64,000 nt of DNA from Ceriagrion tenellum. Its lineage: Eukaryota; Arthropoda; Insecta; Odonata; Coenagrionidae. Below are positions 10,858-22,800 of the stretch, one piece after another. Numbering within the stretch: position 1 is the first letter of the stretch; each line of letters starts with the position of its first letter. The notes under the pieces were generated by a model. It ran no database searches. It saw nothing but the letters and a program-made list of their open reading frames with translations, and was not told the DNA's origin. Made by a program: the position numbers and the translations under genes. Location of the stretch: positions 151,721,584-151,785,583 of the forward strand of contig OY720634.1 of the NCBI GenBank assembly GCA_963169105.1, in the 5' to 3' direction.

Positions 10858-11035
10858 TCGTAGTTATAGATTGAGATACTTTGTAATTTCCACACGAAAG
10901 TTTTGTTTTCACGACCCACGTTTCGTCGCTGTGCTTCATCAGCAGGTGATGATGTCGCACAGCGACGAAACCTGGGGAAAATAAAAATTTCGTGTGGAAA
11001 TTGCAACGTGTTCCAAACTATAATCGTGAAGTTAT
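10858..11035. repeat. Foldback with divergent hammerhead-like motifs at its centre
   Basis: The left arm (10858-10942) and right arm (10943-11035) are reverse complements at about 80%, with almost no spacer. Each arm begins at the centre with a hammerhead-like core and runs outward through CGACGAAAC to TTTCGTGTGGAAATT. The architecture equals that of the foldback at 59.0 kb: two copies of one terminal sequence placed head to head. Penelope-like elements carry such hammerhead motifs in their terminal repeats. Confidence 0.75.
10946..10971 (+). ncRNA. Hammerhead-ribozyme-like motif, right arm
   Basis: GTGATGATG, a GTCGC/GCGAC stem with an ACA loop, then GAAAC. In the hammerhead core the first base should be C (CUGANGA), so this copy has a C-to-G change and is probably inactive. 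One extra U lies between the core and the stem, as in the other copies. The opposing arm (10919-10942, minus strand) has an intact CTGATGA and GAAAC but a damaged stem. Confidence 0.4.
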
Positions 11036-13798
11036 TCCATCTGTTCCCAAGTTACGCCTGAAATCATTACTTTCCTCAAGGCTTCCTCCTATCTGCCAAT
11101 TAATACTTACACTAGTCTCGGTTATATCTTGGTTTGAGATGGCAAAATAATATACTTTTACTTTTCTACTCTCTTCTGCGAATAATGGCCGATCTTGTTG
11201 AACCTTTTGAGCTATCTCTCACATACGGGAAGTTCCTCCGTCACTATCTAAAGAAAATACTGATGCACACATCCGCGAAAGATAATTGGCGAGGAAATTG
11301 CAGTAAAAAAACGTATAATGAGAGCATGGAGCTAAAAATAATTCCAGATCACATCAAATCGGTCAGAAGATTTGCCTGGGCAAGCTATTTTTTTCCAATC
11401 AAACGAACGCTGCAAGTTTTGCACGGGTCCCATCACTCGCAATTAGTGCAACGGCTACAAAGCTACAGGAGTGGTACGTATATAAAAAACCACTCATGAC
11501 TTGCTTCAGGTATGAACAGATCGTTTGGTTTCCATTTAGTCAACTAAACCTACAAGGACCTGACAGAGTTCGATGATTTTTACGAGATGTAAAGAAAGTT
11601 CTAAAAAACTCAGATTCCGATATTTCCTCTTTGGTTTTTATGATTGAGCTAATTCGATATTTTATAACTTGGAATCGTTTGAAGTTTCGAATTTTTTTCG
11701 GTTATTAATAACATTCAACAGATTACTGGTAAATACTGTCTTTACTTTAGCGTTGCAGTGACGGTACGGACTTTATTCAAAACTATACAAAGACTCAACT
11801 GAGGCACAAAAGCTAGACAATATTAAAAATCTCAGTACTGATTTCTAAAACCCCAAAAAGAACTACCCTTTTTTTAAATTTATTACCATTGCAACCGTAC
11901 TTTTTAAAAATTAAATTGGTTGCTTGGGTTATTTATGGCGGCGACGAAAAGCATGAGCCATTTCATCATCAAATATAGGTGGGAATGTAGGTGAGTGATA
12001 GAATTATAGATGCAGTAAATGATAATTGTGTAAGAGTAAGATTATGCATGTGGAAGACGTGCCAGGGATGGAGGAAAATCCGGGGATTTTCCATTCGACT
12101 CTTAAAGAAGTCAACAAAGGGTTCGCATTTTAACATCCGATCATCCGACGGCCGGTCCACTTCACTCCCTCCAAGGCGTGCACCCAAGGATGCATCGAGC
12201 GAGTACTTCCACAAAAATCTCAGTCACCGCCAGGATTCAAACCGAGGTACTCGGGATGAAAAGCCAGTAACAGAAACATGGAATAATGCGAACCACCCTG
12301 ATCAATCGTATATTAGCGAAATATTATAAGAAAATGTGGTAGCCAGAGCCATGATAGCTTACGGGTTCAATTGTACGATAATAAAGAATTCTGGGGTTTG
12401 AAAGGCAGCTGAATGTCTTTTTCAGCTCATCAACCGTCCTTTTCAATAAAATGTAAAATGCGGAAATATACTGCGGTTTATTAATCGTGCCCTTCATCCG
12501 TAGCATGGGTATCAGGGTCGAGCCGTGGAATCTGGATTATTGTATGTAAGAACCATAGATTATTATATTGATGAACCGTGGTCGTAATTGGGTATATAGT
12601 AATCTATAATTCTAACGAAAAATGAGAAAAACTAGCATAATAAAACGTACTTTAACATTTGATATTTCTAACATTGAAGGTATTGAATATAGTTGTGAGT
12701 AAAAATGACTTGGAGAGTAGTAAGAAGATTAATCTTACGCTTACAATACATCAATGAAAGCAAAACGTGACCAAATATGATCATCTATCTTTGAATAGAT
12801 CTACTATAAATATTCCATGAAACAAAAAACAAGGCACTAAACATTTTTGTAAATGAGCTAACAAATATCACGAACTATTTACCTGATGGCTTGGTTTACT
12901 TTAATGAAAGGAACATATATAAATTTGACATTAGAGTCGAAGGTAAAGAAAGGATTCCTCAGAGGAAAGGATTAATAGAGTAAGGGGTTTTTGGAAAGGA
13001 TTACATAATTATGAGAGGAATTCCTTAAATAATTGTCGACTCTGGTATGGTAGCTTTGTACATCGACATTAATTTCAGTACTATTTAAAGTTCGGCGGAC
13101 AAGCAAACATAATTTAAAGCAAAACACACGGGCAAATCAAAGTTAAAATATTCAGAGAATCGTGAAATCAATTTTTTTTCAAACGAACCCGACGAACTTT
13201 GTCGATCACCGAATAAAAATGGAGATTTGTTAATTGTACCACAGAATTAAACTAAGAGTGCACAATTTTAGGCTCTATAAGCCCAGCGAACAGCAAGACC
13301 TAATATCGAGGGATTTGACTGAAAATTATAGATTACAATATTTCTGCTTTGTGCATTAACAATCATCTGGAGGTAATACTTTTGTTTTATATATATCTAC
13401 AGTTCAAGGTTATGCCCTACAGTTTGAAGACCTCTGGGAATATCTGTAGTGATGCCACTGCTGACTCAAGCGCAGATTCCGCTCTAACTAATGCTGAAAG
13501 AATGCGTCTACCTACCATAGTTTTTTCTAGGATGCTGATCCAGAGTTACGCGAGAGCACTCTAAGACTCACGTGAATCTAGAGAGCAACATCATTTTAGT
13601 TTAATCCAATGAAAAAAATGGCCCTACTCTTTTTGTAGAACTGTTTCAATGGCATGAGGATTCAACTTAATGCATGATATAATGACAAATGTCAGCCACA
13701 ATTCGCACTTCTGCTTTGAGGCCCGTGAATATTGTTGTTCAACGTAATTTTCCACGTCCTCTAATTGAAAGTATTACTTCATCAGCCTAGTCCTCGAC
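11036..13798. other. AT-rich stretch without recognisable gene
   Basis: There is no supported coding sequence. A box-B-like segment on the minus strand at about 12,233-12,243 (GGTTTGAATCC, with CTGGCGGTGACTGAG following) may be an old tRNA-derived SINE running towards 12,050. That segment contains a GGAAAATCC/GGATTTTCC palindrome at about 12,071-12,090. Confidence 0.35.
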
Positions 13799-13986
13799 AC
13801 TCATGTCGTTAGAAGCATAATGTACTGACAGCCCTTGAAGTTGATTTTCAAAATTAGTGTCATGTGGCACATCATCCTCAAAATTTACTGCCACTCATGT
13901 CGTTAGAAGCATAATGTACTGACAGCCCTTGAAGTTGATTTTCAAAATTAGTGTTATGTGGCACATCATCCTCAAAATTTACTGCC
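13799..13986 (+). repeat. Exact tandem duplication, 94-bp unit, two copies
   Basis: Units 13799-13892 and 13893-13986 differ at one base only (GTGTCATG against GTGTTATG). Such identity shows a recent duplication. The sequence outside is not repeated. No coding function is visible. Confidence 0.95.
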
Positions 13987-14097
13987 CAACATTGAGCCCA
14001 GCACTTAACTATTATACAGGAGCAGTTTTTGTTTGATGTGAAAGGGTATTTCAACTTCATTTTAGAATTATGTGAAATTCACAGTGGAAAAATCATT

Positions 14098-14171
14098 CAC
14101 CTGGACTGGGAATCGAACCCAGATCCCTCGATTTCGCGCCGAGTGCTCTAACCAATTAAGCCACCCAGGCG
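14098..14171 (-). mobile_element. tRNA-derived SINE head or tRNA pseudogene
   Basis: On the minus strand the segment folds as a near-cloverleaf: acceptor arms CGCCTGG/CCAGGTG, a D-arm with TTAATTGGTTAGAGC (box A), an anticodon stem CTCGG/TCGAG and a T-arm CTGGG-TTCGATT-CCCAG (box B). The anticodon loop lacks the universal U33, and there are one-base misfits between arms, so it is not a working tRNA. The pol III box pair and the continuing non-tRNA tail towards 13,990 favour a SINE. Confidence 0.7.
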
Positions 14172-17100
14172 TCCTCTTCCACTGCGAATCTCATGGGGGT
14201 TTTAAGGAGCAAGTTGTCCTCACAGGTACTGTGCATGTGATGCCAGAGGTACCCGTATGCGAGCGCTAAGCGCCACAGTCCACGGGGAAGAGTCCATTTT
14301 GGAAGATAAATAGTAGTAACATAATATTTTTTATCGATACGGAGAGTATCATCCATAAAATCAAATGCTCAAATTGGTATCGAGGGGGAGAAATTTTCAT
14401 CATTCAGCAACATGAATACAGGACAATAACAAGGCACGCTTGCCGAGAATTCGCTAATGAGCACATCACCGTGGAGCGGGAGGAAATCCACAAAAGGCAA
14501 GGAAGGAGAAGCAACTGGCATATTTCCAAGGAACGCAATCAGCATCAGCTTTTGCTTGCTCTTTTATTCATAGGCCGAAAAAAAAATTTTCCCTTCCTAT
14601 CGGACCTCGTCATCCATGGTGATTCAAGCAGGCTAGTAAAATTAAAAGAGAAGGCTCACATAATTAGGTGAAACGAGACCAAGGTTGAATGGTCAATTAC
14701 ACATGCAGAAGGTATGTACAATAGTAGAAAAAACACTGCTTTCGGCCAGTTTTTCTTTTATTTCAGAGAATAGCCGTTAATGCGCGCAACAAACAGTAAT
14801 TGGTGCGAGTGAAAGAGGTCATATGCACCAATGTATCGTCGAAAGTAACAATATAATCAACAATAAAACTTCGCAATTTCCTAAAAAATCTCATGAATGA
14901 AACGGAACTGTTCCCAAAACCATGTGAATAGTTTTTTTCATTGTTACTGCACCTAAACAGCCTTCATGTACGTTTTTAGTATTTGTTAAATACGACTGCT
15001 CTTCCATATACAGTTGGCCTCAGTTGGATACATACCTTGACTGTAGTGCCGCTGCAATCTCTGTCCTTAAGCTTTTCCTGAGGAAAACTATCTTGAGCGT
15101 AGGTTAACGGACACCTTGAACATTACATTGAAGGGCTATTCCATGTAAAATGATGCAGTAAAAATGTAACTGTTGCATGACCATTTCTAGCTACACTTGG
15201 TCACATGCATCGGCAGTTTAATTCAACTCAATGGAACGATGAAAACGTTGGTGACAGCGCATAGTTTTCAGCGCGAGAAAACGAGGAGGGATAAAATATT
15301 TTAATTCAGAGCAGAGAGCGTCAATTAGCGAGCAGCTTCACTGCCTGCTTCGCGAGGCAAATCATATTAAGTTCTACAAAGAGCTAGCAATGAACTTATA
15401 AAAAAGGGATTCATCAAATCAAGTATCATAATGAGTTTTATGGATCTCGGCGAATCATACATTTCATTTAGAATGCCAAGTGAAGGGAAGTTGCAAAAAG
15501 TGACTTTGCATGGGAAAAAGTTTTTCATTAGGAAGCCGTTAATCTACCAACAGAACACAATAACGGGCAACAAGTAAGCATAGCCTCCTGCAGGCACTTG
15601 CTCACAAAAACTTCTGCTATTCTGATCATCTTTCGAATGAAAGCACTTCTCGTCAAAATACATCAAATAAAGATGAGAGTTCAATAAGGCAGACATTGGT
15701 AAGAAATGCTAAATAGACCCTTAAGGTAGCAAACATAAATGGTAGAACTTCATATGTTAGGGATTTGAATAACGTAATCGTATACTCCCGGGAATTTCCA
15801 GGCCTAAGATCAATTAATTGCTTTCTTCCAAACTTTTGGTAAATTAGTCGCATTAATTACCAATGTACTGTAACTGAATTCAATTATTGTACTATTGGCA
15901 TTCAGCCCAAACGGAAATTTGTTCTGTAAGCTAATATTAAGTTTCCAGTGTTTCGCTGTTCGAAAAAATGAATGTCGACATATGTCATTTCACCCTCGTC
16001 CTGCTAGTTTTTGTCCCCTCTTCCCCGAAACTTGATTGAATCCTCTCATTTCTTTGATTCCGTTCGGTCCTTCCAATTCATTTTTTTTCCATTTGGTCCT
16101 TGGGAGTCCTTTCTTTCCATTCGGGCATCTGAGTTGGTTTCCTTTGAAAAACATCCTCCTCGTCCGTATGGCTAGTCAGTACTCTAGCCACCACACCAAC
16201 CCGATCCCCCGAATTTTAAGAAAAGTAAAGTGACACCTTATATACGACATATGGCTAGACATTAATATCAAGCTTCATTGAACCTCGCCGTCGTAAGTTC
16301 ACATTAAGGACTTCTAAGTGGAAGTGTTACGGCCCAGTACGCCCCGGAGACTGCGATCCGATCATTGAGGCGAGTGAGGCGAATGAACGAGGCCGCGACG
16401 AACACGCGCGTGCCACGCCGGCCCTAAGCACGCCTCTGGGCGCGAGCCGCCGTGAGCCGCCATGAAAATGAGATGAGTCGCCGTTTGCTAAACTCCACGC
16501 ATATTTAAGCGACTTCATCAAACTTATAGTCTGAACTTCAAATGATGTCAGGATAAATTATTTTGATTGCTTATACTTTATTTGAATCATTTTGGGCGTT
16601 TAATTTAAAATTATATAAAGCTGATTCACAAGCTGACATGTTTTCTGCGATGAAATGGTTTCCTATCCCCTACGATATCATTGTCTGTCAACGTAGCTGC
16701 AGAAAACATAAATCATTATACTTCTCGTAAAATTTGTTGTAGAGGATAATGCGGTGCATGCTGTGAAAACTCACTCCCATTCACATTTTAGTACCATTTT
16801 GCCAATCCATCAATACTCGCAATTCCAATTAAATTTGTTGAATACCTACAGTGTTGGAGAAGATTCACCCTCTGCCGTATGTCCTTGACGAGGCTTGAAG
16901 ATTCATCATCATCTACTAGTATTCTGCCTACTGGCAGGCCTCAAACAGCAAAGCTGTCTACAATACGTCCTGTCCCGGGCCTCTTCCTTGGTTTCCGAGT
17001 ACCTAGCTTCTTTTTGTCTTCACTTCCGTCTTTTATTTTCAGCCTTCTTCTTCCTCTTCTCTTTTTTCTCTCTCCACTGTTCCTTCGACTTATGTATTTA

Positions 17101-17880
17101 TAATCCCCTTCCTATCTGTTCTGTATTGTTTTCAGTAGTGTTCTTTCCTCCCTAACTCTTCCCAGCACCTCTTCATTTCTTATTCTATCCACACATTTAC
17201 ACATATACACGAAGGTTTTGTCAATAAAACCGTTATACCTGGGTCAAATAATTTAATTATCAATACGGCCTATCTAGTTTCTAAGGGGTGCGGCGAAAGA
17301 GCCTTACCTTGCACCGTGGCAACCACAGCTTCCGATTTGGTACCAAAATTCCACACAAATAGGAAATACTATCCTCTGCTGGCGCTCTGCTAAAGAACAC
17401 GACCAAAAGCAGATGAACCGCCGACCGACGCACTCCCTTCGCCTCCAAGGATTTCATTGCAGTTAAAAGGAGCTTGATTAACATAACTGCCGAAAACAAC
17501 GCCGCGTATCAGTCAGAATTTTTACACTTCAGTACACTTGGGGGTGATTCCGTTACGACAATGCCGCGCCTGGCTCGCGGTACTCTAAGCAAATTCGTCA
17601 AAAATTAAAAACCTCCATGTTTAAATTTGGTCTTGGACCCCGCGCACGATTCACCAGCTTCATCATCTTGTTTGTCGGTGGTGTGGGGTTGTCACGTCAT
17701 CTTTTTGTTCTCGTCGCCTGAGTCCGGAGATTCTCAAGTTCACGTGTCACTCGAGGCAAGTTTGTAAAAGCCGTGCTATTCGATTGATGCAACGCCTTAA
17801 GCATAAATAAATGGATAAGAGGTCAATATCAGTCCTCTGGAAGCATTACTGAAGCGGAAATTTTTCGATGATGATGCTCA
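14172..17880. other. Stretch without recognisable gene; CpG-rich patch at 16,330-16,470
   Basis: I see no gene. From about 16,330 to 16,470 CpG and GC content rise sharply. From 16,980 to 17,180 the plus strand is a polypyrimidine (C/T-rich) tract. Open frames in both parts are compositional artefacts. Confidence 0.35.
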
Positions 17881-18067
17881 CAGCCCGGCCCCGGTGGCGG
17901 CGGGGTAAAGTCTTCGCCTGCTAACCCGAGGGTCGCGGGTTCGAGACCCGCCAGGGTAGAATATTACCTGCACAGGACATAGGTGTTTGTGTATGTACTG
18001 GGTTGGGGGAAGAGGGGACGGTACCGTCTCATCAAACTCTGGCTAAATAAACAATATTAATAATAAT
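17881..18067 (+). mobile_element. tRNA-derived SINE
   Basis: The head has a box-A-like GGTGGCGGCGGGGTAAAG and a perfect box B (GGTTCGAGACC) at about 17,938-17,948, spaced as in a tRNA promoter. A tRNA-unrelated body follows, and the copy ends with AATAATAATA at about 18,056-18,067, a typical SINE tail. The total of about 187 bp is a normal SINE length. RNA polymerase III would transcribe it, and a LINE would mobilise it. Confidence 0.8.
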
Positions 18068-18084
18068 ACAGCATTTTCTAAAGT

Positions 18085-18640
18085 TGGATGAAGCGCTAAT
18101 CGCGAGTCATTAAGTGCATATTGTAATTACTTCTCAAGAATGTGGAGGAGTAAATTTTTCGACCACTTTTCACTTAGGTAAATGTTTTGATACGATGGTA
18201 ATCACATTCATGTAGAGATATGAATGACACAAGAGGAGTATTTGTAAAATTTTCGCCTTACTTTAATTATTTTATGACTTGGGGTTAATGGCGCGGATTA
18301 TGAAATTTAAGCAAAAATTGTAAGCAAAACGTATTTTTCACTCGGTATAATATTTTGATATTTTTACCACTTAATATACCAACACGAAACGTATTTTTTC
18401 GCATTAATTGGCAAATATTTACTCATAGAATCTAATTATTTCGAAGTATATGTGAAATTCCAATAGACTACGTGGTAAAACAGCATTAAATTGCAATGGA
18501 ACAAAATGGGTAGAAGTACTTTTCACTTTTATATAGACACGTGGCAGATAATTAACCATATGCAAAGTTTCGCTTGGATCTGCACACAAACAAAAATCGC
18601 TCCAATCACCCCAACCCTCGAACAGTCGAGCGCCAATGTG
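18085..18640 (+). repeat. Dispersed repeat family Q, copy 2
   Basis: This is the longest-preserved copy of the repeat also seen at 9.3-9.8 kb and 57.0-57.3 kb. Shared blocks: 'taagtgcatatt', 'gaaatttaagcaa', 'atctaattatttcgaagta', 'acagcattaaattgc', 'atgcaaagtttcgc' and 'caaaaatcgctccaa'. No frame is conserved. It lies just after the SINE ending at 18,067. Confidence 0.65.
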
Positions 18641-21118
18641 CGATTTTTCTTTGCAAATTCTTTTCCTCTACTCGCACTCATCCTGCCATCCTTAAGTCTC
18701 CCTTAAATGATATTTTATGAGAATGAGACAAGTTTCGCACTCATCGGGTATAATTAATAGACATTGGAATACATTCTGAACTTTGCGCACGGAGTGCGCC
18801 GGCACGATTGCTCCTGTGAGGAAAAATTGTAACTTTGCCATTGTGCTTCTTTCTCTTTACATCTTAGAAATGTTCGCCCTCTTGATTGCTAGGGGTTTAT
18901 TTCTTCTAAGGGATCTGAGAGCTTTATTCTTTTTTTCTGTTTTATCGTTTTCGTATCTAAGTAGGTGCACGAGAAGTAAGTTTTTCTGATTGCCTCAGTC
19001 GTTAGGCGAGTACACTTTGCCATTGTACCCAGTAACTGAAGTGTTATCTTTCTTTTGAAGTGAAGTGCGATTATCATGTTCTATAACTAACTATTCGAGC
19101 CCTCGGAACTTCTCCTAAATCGGTCACAGCAACTTGTCAAAGACAATTTTTACTTGAGGACTACAGTTCAGGTTCTTCCCAGGTATATTCTGAATTGCTT
19201 CTGAAAACCCACTTGGGGATTGAAGGCAAACTGCTAAACAACGAACTTTAAAAGGAAAGAGGATACTGCTGAAAGAGGATGATACTGCGTGGTAAGCGGT
19301 GAGGCAAAAAATGTGAACACACCGTAAAAACCCTCTGTGCCAGAGTTTCATTTCCCAAAGCCGTACGCAAGGATAGTGAAGAGCTACTAGAGTAAGGAAA
19401 ATGAGAGTGATATATCTTAATAGATTCGTGGAAATAATGAAAAAGTTGGACCTAATCTTTTCATGGCCGATAACATTTTTAGTATTGTTGAATATTTTGA
19501 GTCTTCTGAAGTGATTATAAATGCATAAGTACAGGGTGAAAGTTTGTACCTGTAATTACATTTCTTTCCTCGAATGATTCACGCATTGCCTAAAAGTAAG
19601 GTACTGAAATTTATCAAATTACAAAGCAATTTTTTACACCAAATAAACTGGTTGAAGTATGTGAAATTTATGTAATCACTTTGTGATTTCTGCCTCTCTG
19701 AAAACCTGCGTCAGTAAACTAAAAAATATTGTTGAGAAACTTAGGCAATTTGTATGCTGGTTAGTTTTGACAGGTGTAATAAAAGACTAGTATTCACAGA
19801 CCCAAAATAATTTCAATGCACTCGAAGAGTGTATTGTCATCTGCTAAATATTGGTGCTCAAAGCAAAAGAGGCAGCAATTCGAAGGCATGTGGATTTTTT
19901 TCTCGTCAACCCCAAGGGAAAATGTTCAACTTTTCGACCACGATCCATTCGGCAAGTTGTTACGAATATTTTAAATTATAAATTAAGATTACCGATGTTT
20001 AAATGTTGGAGAATATTTTGTGATGTCTAAAATTTTGAAATAAAACGAATTGACCTTATTTTTACGACAAAATATTATAACGCGACAGCTCATGTTCCAC
20101 CAAAGCGCGCGACTGCTAGAGAGCTAAGTCTTTAATTCGCCATTCCTGACCCTCCTTCGTCTATTGGCAGCAAGGTCCACTCCCTTGGTACTAGCACAAT
20201 ACAACATGTATTTACGTACGTCAGGGATCCTTTAGTACTGCTCAAAATGCTTAACATAGATTTGGTAGTTTCGATACACAAAATACTCGTTGCATTTATA
20301 GGGACCAATTAGAAGGCGGCAACGTAAAGCTATTACAATAAAGCCCGGCTTTTTCCAGATCCGGGCCTCTGTTCTATGTTTTTAATTTATTAAAATTTGC
20401 CTTACGAATTATAGGGAATACCTGTCGGGAACCGTCTTTATATTTAGATTTGTACTTGAACAACTGGCATGGAATTCCCTCCCATTGTGGGATTTAATTG
20501 ACTATTGCCCCTTTCCATTTTCACTCATTCGAGTTCTAAAAAACAATAATTTCGCTATAAAAACCATTGCGATTTCAGTGATTCGGTCAAAGTGCTAGTG
20601 ACCTTCCTCGCTCTCCTTTCAGCTGGTTGGAGCGACAGTTGTTAACGTGAAGATTTGCAATACACTTTGCACATGGGTATTCATTTGTAACATGTATGGA
20701 TAGAAGTGGTAAAAATTGCACGTTACCGATTCGGTTTCATAGCAATTAAATGTTATTTTAGCATGTTAATTTACGGCTCTTCACTTACATTTCGAATTAA
20801 TTCGATTCTGTGCGTACAGATTTTCCAATTAACACGAAAAAATACGAATCGTGTTATTGTAATATCATGGTATCTTGCCGATTAAAAAAAGTAATTAAAT
20901 ATAATTTTTTCGCTTAAATTTTGAGTTCCGCTCTGCACATCCAATGCTTGAAAATGCTGTAGTTTATGCGAAAATTTTCAAACATAACACTTGGATACTT
21001 ATATTACTACAGGCAAGGTGATTGCCACCGTATGCACGTATACGAATGTGATACGGGGCTAAAGAACTTATTTTCGACTTCCTTGAAAGTGTGCACTAAA
21101 TGACTATATACTAACGCT
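18641..21118. other. AT-rich stretch without recognisable gene
   Basis: No coding or RNA gene signal is visible. Nothing here could be tied to the repeat families recognised in the window. Confidence 0.4.
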
Positions 21119-21680
21119 TAAGGTAGTCCGAGCCAGGTAGTTCCCTAGTCATAATAAAGGCTATATTCGAATTATACGTTTTAATTTCACCAGCATTAGG
21201 ACACATGAATTAAATGTTGAATTATTAATGGTGAAATAATATAATTTTATATGGCAGAAATGGTAAGTAATTAAATGAAAATATCTAAATAAGTCTTTCA
21301 CTTGACTCATTTTTTTCGCGCGGTGCGTTTGAAACTCCTTCAAAATGGAAGATTTTTTGTGATACCCAAGAACCTATTGCGATGACAATATGATTAATTT
21401 TCACAAATAGTTGAGACAACATACAAACTACTCGCTGTTAGATTTTTAACGATATCTAAGTGTTAGAAATTCCTCATTTTGTAAACAATGTCTCTCTGGA
21501 GTGCATACACGTACCATTTCCCATGCAAAAGGGCTGGTATGGTTTGGCAAATATCTCCGAAAGTAATGTGGCGAGGGGTTGAATTTTTGGTGCCATTAGA
21601 AGAGAGATATTTTTCTTTGAAATGAGACCAAATTCACTGATTTCTAGGTAAAATAATATTTCGCTCAAACTACCTGAAAC
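21119..21680 (+). mobile_element. MITE family T (AGGTAG termini), copy 1
   Basis: The left end AAGGTAGTCCGAGC and the reverse complement of the right end, CAGGTAGTTTGAGC, form terminal inverted repeats of about 16 bp. The internal sequence aligns along its length with 44,252-44,806 (about 85-90%) and 28,338-29,207 (about 75%). There is no transposase frame, so this is a non-autonomous DNA transposon of about 560 bp. The target duplication is unclear. Confidence 0.75.
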
Positions 21681-21714
21681 CACCTCAAGCACCATTACCT
21701 AGGCTTGTACAATG

Positions 21715-22170
21715 AGTCGATTATCGAATTCATCGACGATGACTTTAATCATCGCGTTGCGATGAACCGCGTCGATGACAATGAATGTCATCGATCATCG
21801 ACGTCGATGAGTCGATGAATTAACTGACGTCGATGAGTCGATGAATTAACTGACGTCGATGAGTCGGTGAACTAACTGACGTCGATGAGTTGATGAATTC
21901 ACCGATGTAGATGAGTCAATGAATCATTATTTGTGTTGTTTTTACCCATTGTGCCCATTAGATGATCATTATTTGTGTTGCGTCGCCTATCCGACCTCGA
22001 TAAGTCGATGAATGAATTAATCGACTGAATGAATGAATTCATCGACTTATCGAGGTCGGTGAGTTCATCGACGGCGATGAATTCATCGACGCATCGTCGT
22101 CGATGACAATCATCGAAACCGAATCATCTCGATGATTTTTTTTCATCGACCCTCGATGAGCAAATTGGTT
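21715..22170. repeat. TCGATGA-rich satellite-like block
   Basis: The sequence is built from variants of (A)TCGATGA and its complement TCATCGA. It includes a near-exact local repeat of about 26 bp ('tgacgtcgatgagtcgatgaatta') between about 21,798 and 21,900, and inverted stretches later ('gaattcatcgacttatcgag' around 22,030). Both orientations of the motif occur, so the block has strong hairpin potential. Confidence 0.85.
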
Positions 22171-22249
22171 CATCGCACCATCCTACCATTACCATTCCCA
22201 TGTAATTGCGTCCTGAAGCGGCGTCTCAGTCAAGCACACATTTCTCAAC

Positions 22250-22800
22250 CTGATCCGCCGCGAAAGGCGGATATCCTAGCGCTTCTCGTCCTCGGGCGCC
22301 GATTCCGGTCGAGTTAGCGCTTCGAGCGGGCGCCATCGCCGCCGGAGTGAAATCGCCAACGCCGGCGAAGGGGTGGAGGGTGGGGGCGCGGGACTGCGCC
22401 CCTGGTTGGCCCTGGGGAGAGAGGGGGAGGAGGACGAGCGGGAATCAGTCGGCGGCGGCCCCGACTCTGACCTCATCGTCGTAAAGGGTCGCGCTTCCGT
22501 TTCATCACTTCTCGCGAGTATCACCCGCCGCCCCCGAATGGGGCAGATGCGTGCCCCGGAGGCGGAGGCTGGCAGGCGGTGGGCGGGCGGGACATGGTGT
22601 TTCGGGGGAGGAGAGAGAGAGAGAGAGAGAGAGCGGAATGCGGTTGCGAAACAATAAGACGCTCGAGACGGCTCCGTTTTTCGAGTCGACGGCCTGCAAA
22701 ACGGGGCAAGAAATGCTGGGAAGACGGCTGCTCCGAGGTCCGTCATATCCTCGAATATCCGCGTTTCCAGTCAAGTTGCCGCATATCACTCTCCACTCCC
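22250..22800. promoter_or_regulatory. CpG-dense block with GA-repeat; possible promoter or enhancer
   Basis: GC and CpG content are far above the surroundings from about 22,255 to 22,770. A perfect (GA)n run of about 20 bases lies at about 22,613-22,634; GAGA-type repeats often mark open promoters in insects. Several open frames cross the block, but they are low-complexity (Ser/Leu/Pro or Arg/Glu runs) and I do not call a gene. A promoter is an inference; no start site or exon was found. Confidence 0.35.

Noticed and set aside
14098..14171. Functional tRNA gene
   Set aside because: The cloverleaf lacks U33 and has spacing misfits; a SINE-like tail continues beyond it.
16980..17180. Polypyrimidine region with 74- and 86-residue frames
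   Set aside because: Phe/Leu/Ser-rich frames follow from C/T-rich DNA; no coding evidence.
22276..22746. 156-residue open frame on the minus strand in the CpG block
   Set aside because: It consists of Ser/Leu/Pro/Arg low-complexity sequence produced by a GA repeat and GC-rich DNA; several overlapping frames on both strands are equally open.
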